A stretch of 44,764 nucleotides of DNA from Akkermansia muciniphila (GTDB taxonomy: Bacteria; Verrucomicrobiota; Verrucomicrobiia; Opitutales; UBA953), in assembly GCA_943331445.1 (NCBI GenBank), contig CALQLO010000015.1:1-44764 (forward strand), read 5' to 3'. The position numbers and the translations under genes are program-made. The notes below the pieces were generated by a model that saw only the letters and a list, made by a program, of their open reading frames with translations, was not told the origin of the DNA and did not search any database. This document shows positions 16,175-22,807 of this stretch, piece by piece; the first letter of the stretch is position 1, and each line of letters opens with the position of its first letter.

Positions 16175-17205
16175 GCCGCCATTTTGTCCGCATCGGCGGG
16201 TGACACAAGACCTTGCTGCTCGCGAGCGGCTAGGCGGAGCTTGCGCATGGCAATTTCCTCGATTTGGCGAATGCGTTCGCGGGAGACGCCCTGCTGTTGG
16301 CCAATCGCATCCAGGGTCTCAATTTCGCCGTTCAGCCCGTGGCGGCGGCGAATGACATCTTGTTCCCGTTCGGTTAGGCCGGACAAGAGCTTGTATAGTA
16401 GCGCGGAGTCATCCGCGAACAACGCGGCGAGGGCGGGGTTGAGGGCGTCCTCATCCTCTAGGCGATCGCCGAAGGTGAGGTCGCTGTCTTCTGCGCCGAT
16501 CGGCGCATCCAGGGACTGGCCAGACTGTTGTAGGCACTGAAGCTCGGTGAGTTTCTCCCGCGAGCAGCCGAGGGCTTGGGCGAGTTCCGCGTCGGACGGC
16601 AGGGCATTTTTCTCTTGGCGGAGCCGTTCCGTCGTCTTGCGCATCTTGGACAATTGCTCGTGGACGTTGCGCGGCAGGCGCACCGTGCGGCGGAGGAAAT
16701 TTAATTCACCTAGGACGGCGCTGCGGATGCCCCAATAGGCATAGGTACTGAAGCGATTGCCGAGTTCAGCATCGAATTGCCGGGCGGCTGTCAGGAGGGC
16801 GAGGTTGCCCGCATTAATCAGCTCCATGAGTTCGTCGCGCTTCACATGGGTCTGGCTGGCGGCGTGGTAGGCGAGACGGAGATTCGCGCACACGAGCCTA
16901 TCGAAGGCAATCTGGGCGGCGGCGTTCAGGTTTCCTTGGGCGTCCGTGCCCGCCTTGATTGTACGGCCGAGTTGGAGTTCATCTGCGGCTTCGAGGCGAG
17001 GCCACCGGCTGGCCTGGTCTAGGTACCGCGTGAGCGCATCGCCGCCTTCGTTAACCGTGACGTCGATTTCGGCCTGACCGAGGATCGCTTCCGCGTCGAC
17101 GCGGCTGAAGCTGAGACGGCCCAGGTCGGGCAAATCCGAGCGGAGGGAGGAGAGGAGGGGGCTGGTGTGTGGGCGGGGGGTATGGGGGATTAGGTTGATG
17201 GTCAT
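16171..17205 (-). CDS. RNA polymerase sigma-70 family factor (group 2-like)
   Basis: A 344-residue sigma factor. Region 1.2-like sequence (DALTRYLDQASRWPRLEAADELQLGR) begins near residue 58. Region 2 contains RLVCANLRLAYHAA, DELMELINAGNLALLTAARQFD and FSTYAYWGIRSAV. Region 3 is RRTVRLPRNVHEQLSKM. Region 4 (about 275-325) contains LTEREQDVIRRRHGLNG and a helix-turn-helix SRERIRQIEEIAMRKLRL. It lacks the long region 1.1 and non-conserved insert of housekeeping RpoD, so an RpoS/HrdB-like alternative factor fits best. A consensus promoter lies about 165 bp upstream. Overlap with the haem-motif gene suggests linked expression. Confidence 0.88.
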   Translation of the reverse strand: MTINLIPHTPRPHTSPLLSSLRSDLPDLGRLSFSRVDAEAILGQAEIDVTVNEGGDALTRYLDQASRWPRLEAADELQLGRTIKAGTDAQGNLNAAAQIAFDRLVCANLRLAYHAASQTHVKRDELMELINAGNLALLTAARQFDAELGNRFSTYAYWGIRSAVLGELNFLRRTVRLPRNVHEQLSKMRKTTERLRQEKNALPSDAELAQALGCSREKLTELQCLQQSGQSLDAPIGAEDSDLTFGDRLEDEDALNPALAALFADDSALLYKLLSGLTEREQDVIRRRHGLNGEIETLDAIGQQQGVSRERIRQIEEIAMRKLRLAAREQQGLVSPADADKMAA

Positions 17206-17281
17206 GTGGAAAATGTGAGGGGCCTCTATATATAGGGCTCAAAAAGGGTGTTTTGGGCCACGAGTTTTCCTAAGTCATTCT

Positions 17282-17310
17282 AGGACAAAGCAATAAAAAC
17301 GTATTATATT
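17282..17310 (+). promoter_or_regulatory. Possible plus-strand promoter
   Basis: AGGACA (17282-17287; four of six matches to TTGACA) is followed after 17 nt by TATATT (17305-17310; five of six matches to TATAAT). Transcription from it would run into the hairpin and T7 run at 17358-17391, giving an RNA of about 75 nt. No known RNA family is recognised. Confidence 0.3.
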
Positions 17311-17357
17311 TTAAGGCGGGGGTGGGCGCTAGGCCGCCGGCACTCAGTTCTCGGCGT

Positions 17358-17391
17358 CGGGGTCGCTCATTATACCGACCCCGGTTTTTTT
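17358..17391 (+). terminator. Terminator-like hairpin with T7 on the plus strand
   Basis: An 8-bp stem CGGGGTCG (17358-17365) and CGACCCCG (17376-17383) has a 10-nt loop and seven T residues at 17385-17391. No plus-strand gene lies upstream; the sigma gene points away. The same bases form the spacer and -10 of the minus-strand promoter at 17369-17396, so it may be coincidental or have a dual role. Confidence 0.4.
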
Positions 17392-17396
17392 GTCAA
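17369..17396 (-). promoter_or_regulatory. Consensus sigma-70 promoter for the sigma factor operon
   Basis: On the minus strand TTGACA (complement of 17391-17396) and TATAAT (complement of 17369-17374) are both perfect matches, separated by 16 nt. Transcription would start near 17362 and give a leader of about 155 nt before the ATG at 17205. This would drive the sigma factor and the coupled haem-motif gene. A second AT-rich TATAAT (complement of 17303-17308) and a TATATATAG near 17230-17240 also lie in the leader. Confidence 0.7.
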
Positions 17397-17462
17397 AGGG
17401 GTGCCATCCGTCAGGATTGATAACAAAAATAGAAGGAACGCCCCAGTGCCTTTCGAGTCATA

Positions 17463-17496
17463 GGGGTTGCCCCCTCCGTGGGGGCTTCTTAACCCC
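17463..17496 (+). promoter_or_regulatory. Nested hairpin leader before the PSCyt/DUF1501 operon
   Basis: An outer pair GGGGTT (17463-17468) with AACCCC (17491-17496) encloses a 6-bp hairpin GCCCCC (17469-17474) and GGGGGC (17480-17485), the latter followed by TTCTT. It lies 14 nt before a 28-codon open frame and could be an attenuator or an mRNA-stabilising structure. The remainder of 17392-17462 shows nothing further I can name. Confidence 0.35.
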
Positions 17497-17510
17497 ACTT
17501 ACCCCCAACG

Positions 17511-17597
17511 ATGCGTCACACCCTCAGCTTGCTCGCCATGCTTTCCCTGGTCCCTCTCGCAGGTGCCACTGAACTTACTTACTTGTTCGCCCGCTAA
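17511..17597 (+). CDS. Possible 28-residue signal-peptide-like leader ORF
   Basis: ATG at 17511 opens a 28-codon frame reading MRHTLSLLAMLSLVPLAGA and then ELTYLFAR before TAA at 17595. It looks like an export signal followed by eight residues. The stop lies 3 nt before the ATG of the large cytochrome-motif protein, so it may be a translated leader that couples to that gene, or the remnant of an older N-terminus. It could also be chance; there is no independent evidence of translation. Confidence 0.35.
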   Translation: MRHTLSLLAMLSLVPLAGATELTYLFAR

Positions 17598-17600
17598 GCC

Positions 17601-20075
17601 ATGACGTCTGCTGGAATTATGCACCGGATTCCGGCTGTATTGCTCGCCTTCGCTGCAACGACTTCGGTGGTCGCCGCGGCCCAGGTCGATTTCTCACACG
17701 AGGTCGTGCCGATCCTGCGTAAGCATTGTACCGAATGCCACGCGGGGGACAAAAGGAAGGGCGGGCTTTCGATGAACACGCGAGCCTCGTTGCTGGAAGG
17801 CAGCGAGAACGGGGTTGTGCTGACGCCTGGCCAAAGCGCCAAAAGTAAATTACTCGTGGCGATTGCGAGCGCCGACCCGGATGTACGGATGCCCCCGAAG
17901 GGCGACCGACTGACTCCGGCCGAGGTCGAGATTTTGCGTTCCTGGGTGGCACAGGGTGCGCTCTGGACTGAAGGCTTCGCTTTCAAGAAGCCGGCCTATG
18001 AGCCGCCGCTGCGCCCGCGGATCCCCGTCTTGCCTGCGGCCGTGGATGGCCGCACTCACCCGCTGGACCGGGTGCTGGATGGATGGCTTGCTCAACGAAA
18101 ATTACCGTTACCGTCGGTAGCCGCGGATACGGCATTTTTGCGTCGGGCCCACTTGGATCTCATCGGACTGCTGCCGACGGAGGTTGAGGCGAAGGCATTC
18201 CTGGCGGATACCCGGCCTGATAAGCGTGCCCTGCTGGTGCGCTCTTTATTGTCACGCAATGTCGATTACGCGGATCACTGGATGGCCTTTTGGAATGACC
18301 TTCTCCGCAATGATTATGCGGGGACCGGTTATATCGACGGGGGCCGGAAGCAAATCTCCGGTTGGCTCTACGTTTCGCTGCTCGCCAACAAGCCCTACGA
18401 CCAGTTTGCGCGTGAGCTGATTGCGCCCTCCTCGGACAGCGAAGGCTTTGCCAAAGGCATCATCTGGCGCGGGGCCGTGAGCGCCGCGCAGGTTCCCGAG
18501 CTACAGTTTTCGCAGAGCGTCTCGCAGACATTTCTCGGCATCAACATGAAGTGTGCTTCCTGCCACGACAGTTTCGTCGACCGGTGGAAGTTGAAGGATG
18601 CCTATGGCCTTGCGGCCATCTACTCCGACCATCCGATGGAGCTCGTGCGCTGCGATATTCCGACCGGGCGTCCAGCCGTGGCGGCTTGGCCGTTTCCCGA
18701 GCTGGGACAGGTTGATGGCACGAAACCACGCAACGAAAGGCTCAGTCAGCTCGCTAGTCTGATTACGCATCCGGAGAACGGCCGGTTTCAGCGCACCATC
18801 GTCAACCGCCTTTGGCATCGTCTGATGGGTCGGGGGGTTGTGCATCCCGTCGATGCCATGCAGACGGAGCCTTGGAATCAGGATCTCCTGGACGTGCTTG
18901 CCAATCAACTGGTCGCCTCCAAGTACGACCTGAAGGCGGTCTTGGAATTTATCGCCACTTCGCGGGCATATCAATCGGCGCCCGAAGTCTTGGCTCAGGG
19001 GGCTGAGGATAAGGGTTATGTTTATCGCGGTCCGCGCACCAAGCGGCTGACGGCGGAACAGTTCGTCGACGCGCTCTGGAAGATTACGGCGACCACGCCT
19101 GGGAAGGTGGAGTTGCGGGTGCCCCGCCTCTCGCCGACCGTCGGTGCGGCGAAGCCTGCGGCGACGGTTGAGCCGTTACTGGCACTACCGATTTGGTCTA
19201 ACGATTTGACTGGAGGCCGCATTCCGGCCGTGGGCGAGGCGCGGGCTTTCCGTAAAGAGTTTACACTCGAAGGTACGGTGGAGTTGGCGATCTGCACGGT
19301 GACGTGCGACAATGCTTTTGAACTTTGGGTTAATGGCGTCAGGGTCGGGGCAGGTGCCGATTGGGAAACGCCCGAGAGTTATGATATCGGGGGGTTGCTC
19401 CACGGCGGGAAGAATCAGATTCTGCTCATCGGCCGAAACGCGGGCAATGTCCCGAACCCAGCCGCGCTCTGGTTCCAAACCAATATTGAAATGAAGGGTG
19501 GCGCCCGCGTGAAAGTCGCCACGGATAATTCCTGGGAATGGTCAGCGGCCTTGCCTAATGCCCGTGGTCAGTTCCCGGCGGCGAAGGCCGGGAAAGAGCC
19601 CAATCCCATTATCTGGCGCCCCATCGCCCCGGTTTCCGTTCTCACGGTGTGGAAGAAGGCCGAGGTGCGGATGTCCCAGATGCTCGCCGGTTTGGGCGGC
19701 GCGAGTAACATGCCGGCTCGGGCGAGTTTGATGAAGTCGGATATGCTTCAGCGAGCATTAGGGCGTCCTAATCGCGAACAGATCGTTTCGGAGCGACCGA
19801 ATGAGTTAAGTACGCTGGAGGCCATCGATCTTTCGAACGGACAGGCGTTGGCTAATCTGCTCGGCAATGGGGCCGCTGCTTTATTGCGCAAGCGCAAGTG
19901 GGCCTCGTCTGAACAGCTGGTCCACTGGCTTTACCTTTCTTCCCTGAGTCGCGATCCCTCGGCGGCCGAGTTGAAGGTCGCCCTCGGCATCGTCGGCCCA
20001 GAACTCTCCGAGCAAGGCGTCGCTGATTTGCTCTGGGTTGTCTGCATGCTCCCAGAATTCCAAACCATTCGCTGA
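17601..20075 (+). CDS. PSCyt1-DUF1549-DUF1553 exported cytochrome-like protein (824 aa)
   Basis: A large exported protein of a family typical of Planctomycetota and Verrucomicrobiota. Signal peptide at about 1-27 (another in-frame ATG at 17619 would shorten it). The PSCyt1 domain has a haem motif CTECH (43-47) and GGLSMNTR. DUF1549 (about 150-350) contains FLRRAHLDLIGLLPT and a second motif CASCH. DUF1553 starts with NGRFQRTIVNRLWHRLMGRGVVHP. Within DUF1553 there is an extra beta-rich segment (about 546-648) resembling a jelly-roll carbohydrate-binding module, ending at NSWEW. The end (LLWVVCMLPEFQTIR) is family-like. The biochemical role is unknown. It is followed after 3 nt by a DUF1501 gene, its usual partner. 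Confidence 0.88.
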   Translation: MTSAGIMHRIPAVLLAFAATTSVVAAAQVDFSHEVVPILRKHCTECHAGDKRKGGLSMNTRASLLEGSENGVVLTPGQSAKSKLLVAIASADPDVRMPPKGDRLTPAEVEILRSWVAQGALWTEGFAFKKPAYEPPLRPRIPVLPAAVDGRTHPLDRVLDGWLAQRKLPLPSVAADTAFLRRAHLDLIGLLPTEVEAKAFLADTRPDKRALLVRSLLSRNVDYADHWMAFWNDLLRNDYAGTGYIDGGRKQISGWLYVSLLANKPYDQFARELIAPSSDSEGFAKGIIWRGAVSAAQVPELQFSQSVSQTFLGINMKCASCHDSFVDRWKLKDAYGLAAIYSDHPMELVRCDIPTGRPAVAAWPFPELGQVDGTKPRNERLSQLASLITHPENGRFQRTIVNRLWHRLMGRGVVHPVDAMQTEPWNQDLLDVLANQLVASKYDLKAVLEFIATSRAYQSAPEVLAQGAEDKGYVYRGPRTKRLTAEQFVDALWKITATTPGKVELRVPRLSPTVGAAKPAATVEPLLALPIWSNDLTGGRIPAVGEARAFRKEFTLEGTVELAICTVTCDNAFELWVNGVRVGAGADWETPESYDIGGLLHGGKNQILLIGRNAGNVPNPAALWFQTNIEMKGGARVKVATDNSWEWSAALPNARGQFPAAKAGKEPNPIIWRPIAPVSVLTVWKKAEVRMSQMLAGLGGASNMPARASLMKSDMLQRALGRPNREQIVSERPNELSTLEAIDLSNGQALANLLGNGAAALLRKRKWASSEQLVHWLYLSSLSRDPSAAELKVALGIVGPELSEQGVADLLWVVCMLPEFQTIR

Positions 20076-20078
20076 ACT

Positions 20079-21533
20079 ATGAATACCTCGCTCCCCCTGG
20101 ATCCCTCCTTGCCCGAGCCGCTCGCCCGGCGCGAGTTTCTGCGGATGCTGGCTGCAGCCGGCGCGGCTACCTTGTCTATGGGCGCTCCGCGGGCCCTGGC
20201 GGCGGAAGAAAAACTGATTCAACCGAAGGCGAAGGCGGACGCTTGTATCCTCATTTGGCTGGCGGGTGGCATGGCCGCTCCGGAGACCTTTGACCCCAAG
20301 CGCTATGTGCCGTATGAGAAGGGTTTATCGTATGAGCGCTTACTGAGTACGTTCCCGTCGATTCCGACGGCGGTTGACGGCATGCGAATTTGTGAAGGAC
20401 TTGAAAACATCGCGGGCGTAATGGACCGGGGCACGCTAATCCGCTCGGCGGTGCAGCCCGACCTCGGGAGCATCCTGCACTCCCGCCACCAATTCCACTG
20501 GCATACTGGCTACGTGCCGCCGCAGACGGTCGCATGTCCGCATATCGGTGCCTGGATGGCCCGCGTACTCGGCCCGCGCAATCCGGTCATGCCCGCCTTC
20601 ATCAATATTGGTCAGCGGCTGGAGGGAGTGGGCGAGAGCGAAGAGCTTAAGGCCTTCACCACGGCTGGTTTCTTTGGGGGCGAATTTGGCCCGATGAACC
20701 TACCTTTCCCGGAAGAGGCTGCGGCCGCGGTCCGTCCACCCAAAGGCATGGACGCGTCTCGGTTCGTCAATCGTGACCGCGAATTCCGCCGGCTGGTGGA
20801 TGCCTCGGCGAATCGCGATATGCTCAGTGACTACCAGCAGCAGTCGATGTTGCGGGCCATGGATAATGCCTACCGTCTCCTGAGCGCGAAAGAACGTTCC
20901 GCCTTTGATATCTCTCTCGAAAGCAAGGAGGTGCAGCAGGATTATGACACCGGCCGCTTTGGTCGTGGCTGTTTATTGGCGCGTCGTCTCGTCGAGAATG
21001 GGGCCCGCTTTGTCGAGGTCACCACCGAGTACGTGCCGTTCTTCCAGTGGGATACCCATGGTAAGGGGCATGAGACGGTGGCCAAGATGCATGCGGAGAT
21101 CGATCGCCCAATCGCGCGCCTGATTCGTGACCTCGAGCAGCGTGGACTGCTGGATCGGACGCTCGTCATCATCGCGAGCGAGTTCAGTCGCGATGCGATG
21201 ATTGAAGGTCGACCAGGCTCCAAGGCCGGCGACCAGGCTTTTAATAAGGGTAAGACCATGGAGAGCCCTGATCACTATGGGCTGCACCGCCACTTCACCG
21301 GCGGGACGAGTGTCGTGATGTTTGGCGGCGGCGTGAAGCGTGGCCAGATTTACGGTGCGACGGCGGATGAGCGGCCGTTAGTCGCCATCAAGAACCCCGT
21401 CTCCGTCTCGGATATGCACGCCACGATTTTCCATGCGATGGGCATCAGCCCAAAGACCGCTTACGATATCGAAGGTCGCCCGTTTTATGCGACCGTGGAC
21501 GGCAAGGGCGTGCCCGCTCCGATCTTTAGCTGA
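20079..21533 (+). CDS. Tat-exported DUF1501 protein
   Basis: A 484-residue protein with a twin-arginine signal (ARREFLRMLAAAGAATLSMG), so it is exported folded. It matches DUF1501, related to the sulfatase/alkaline-phosphatase fold. Visible blocks are ACILIWLAGGMAAPETFDPK, EVTTEYVPFFQWDTHGKGHE, RDLEQRGLLDRTLVIIASEFSRD and the end SVSDMHATIFHAMGI...YDIEGRPF. It starts 3 nt after the PSCyt gene and is surely cotranscribed; the pair is conserved in this group of bacteria, with unknown function. Its 3' end overlaps the convergent glycerate kinase gene by 8 nt. Confidence 0.9.
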   Translation: MNTSLPLDPSLPEPLARREFLRMLAAAGAATLSMGAPRALAAEEKLIQPKAKADACILIWLAGGMAAPETFDPKRYVPYEKGLSYERLLSTFPSIPTAVDGMRICEGLENIAGVMDRGTLIRSAVQPDLGSILHSRHQFHWHTGYVPPQTVACPHIGAWMARVLGPRNPVMPAFINIGQRLEGVGESEELKAFTTAGFFGGEFGPMNLPFPEEAAAAVRPPKGMDASRFVNRDREFRRLVDASANRDMLSDYQQQSMLRAMDNAYRLLSAKERSAFDISLESKEVQQDYDTGRFGRGCLLARRLVENGARFVEVTTEYVPFFQWDTHGKGHETVAKMHAEIDRPIARLIRDLEQRGLLDRTLVIIASEFSRDAMIEGRPGSKAGDQAFNKGKTMESPDHYGLHRHFTGGTSVVMFGGGVKRGQIYGATADERPLVAIKNPVSVSDMHATIFHAMGISPKTAYDIEGRPFYATVDGKGVPAPIFS

Positions 21534-22644
21534 GCGCGGTGAGCTGCCGCAGCGCGGTGGCTTCGCGGGTGATGGCGACTTCAATGAGTTCGCCGGTGCG
21601 TTGCATGGCTTCGGCCAGGGGCATCTCAGGGGGCTTGATGCCGATGAGTAAGTCGAAGCGCGCGCGCAGGGCAGGGGAGTCGTCGATTGAGCCCGCGAGG
21701 CCGATGATTTTTTTACCAAGCCGGCGGGCCATATCAGCCACACCCACGGGACCTTTCCCCTGCAGGCTTTGGGCATCGAGTCGTCCTTCGCCGGTGATAA
21801 TCACGTCGGCGGCGGCGATGCGTGCCTCGAGTCCGATATGTTTGGCGACAATTTCGAACCCACTGGTGAGTTGGCCATCCATGAAAGCCATCAGCCCGAA
21901 ACCAAGGCCGCCCGCGGCGCCGGCTCCGGGCATGTCGCGCGGGTCGCGCCCGAGATCTCTTTTCACGAGGTCCGCGAGGTGTTCGAGTCGATGTTCAAAC
22001 CAGACAAAGTCGGTGACGCCTTTCTGGGGGCCATAGATACGGGTGGCTCCCCGGGGGCCGAGCAGCGGGTTGTCGACGTCGCAGGCCACGAGGATCTCGG
22101 CGGCCCAAGGCTGGAGGGGTGGGGCGACCTGGTCAGCTTCCAGGAGGGTTTCTAGCGTTGGGATAAACGGCTGCCCCTGTCGGCTAAAGCGGAAACCAAG
22201 GGCCAGGGCGAGACCCAGCCCCCCGTCGTTGGTGGCACTGCCTCCAATGCCTATAAGGACGTTAAGGGCACCCAGCTGGGCGGCCTTTTTCAGGAGGATT
22301 CCTGTACCTAACGTATTGGCTGTAAATGGTTTAAGTTTTAAGTCGGCCACCAGTGATATCCCGCTAGCTGCGCTCATTTCCAGGACGGCCGTCCGTGTCT
22401 CCGGAAGCCATCCCATGGCCGCCTTAATCGGCCGCCCTTGGGCATCAACCGTTTCAACCAGGATGATTTGGCCATGCAGGGCCGCGGTCACCGCTTCCGT
22501 GGTGCCTTCGCCTCCGTCGGCGATCGGGCAAATGTCGATTTCAGCCTCAATGTTGAGTGATTTTAGCCCATTTTTAATGTGACCAGCGATCGCCCCGGCC
22601 CCGAGAGAGCCCTTGAATTTGTCATTGGCGATTAAGATACGCAT
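21526..22644 (-). CDS. Glycerate kinase (GarK/GlxK type)
   Basis: A 372-residue kinase that phosphorylates D-glycerate to 2- or 3-phosphoglycerate. The N-terminus MRILIANDKFKGSLGAGAIA is diagnostic of the family. Other blocks are CPIADGGEGTTEAVTAAL, EMSAASGI, NTLGTGILLKKA, LIGIGGSATNDGGLGLALALG and GAAGGLGFGLMAF. The C-terminal part contains VIITGEGRLDAQSLQGKGPVGVA. Length is normal. It would feed glycerate from glyoxylate or sugar-acid breakdown into glycolysis. It is a single gene with its promoter in the 163-bp divergent region 22645-22807. Confidence 0.94.
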   Translation of the reverse strand: MRILIANDKFKGSLGAGAIAGHIKNGLKSLNIEAEIDICPIADGGEGTTEAVTAALHGQIILVETVDAQGRPIKAAMGWLPETRTAVLEMSAASGISLVADLKLKPFTANTLGTGILLKKAAQLGALNVLIGIGGSATNDGGLGLALALGFRFSRQGQPFIPTLETLLEADQVAPPLQPWAAEILVACDVDNPLLGPRGATRIYGPQKGVTDFVWFEHRLEHLADLVKRDLGRDPRDMPGAGAAGGLGFGLMAFMDGQLTSGFEIVAKHIGLEARIAAADVIITGEGRLDAQSLQGKGPVGVADMARRLGKKIIGLAGSIDDSPALRARFDLLIGIKPPEMPLAEAMQRTGELIEVAITREATALRQLTALS

Positions 22645-22712
22645 CGGACGGGTCGGTCATGGTTAGCCTTCGGACTGGGGTGTTTTTATCAATGTTATAG
22701 GATAAGTGTCGC

Positions 22713-22740
22713 TTGATTCTTGGCACCTTGGGGGTAGATT
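22713..22740 (+). promoter_or_regulatory. Possible promoter of the 1058-aa PSCyt gene
   Basis: TTGATT (22713-22718) and TAGATT (22735-22740) are separated by 16 nt, about 65 nt before the ATG. This is a moderate match to a sigma-70 promoter. The leader between is C-rich and has no SD sequence. Confidence 0.35.
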
Positions 22741-22807
22741 TTACGCACGCCCCGTGCTTGTAGTGGGGTAACTATACCCGCCCCTAACTCCCCCCAATAT
22801 TTTTACC

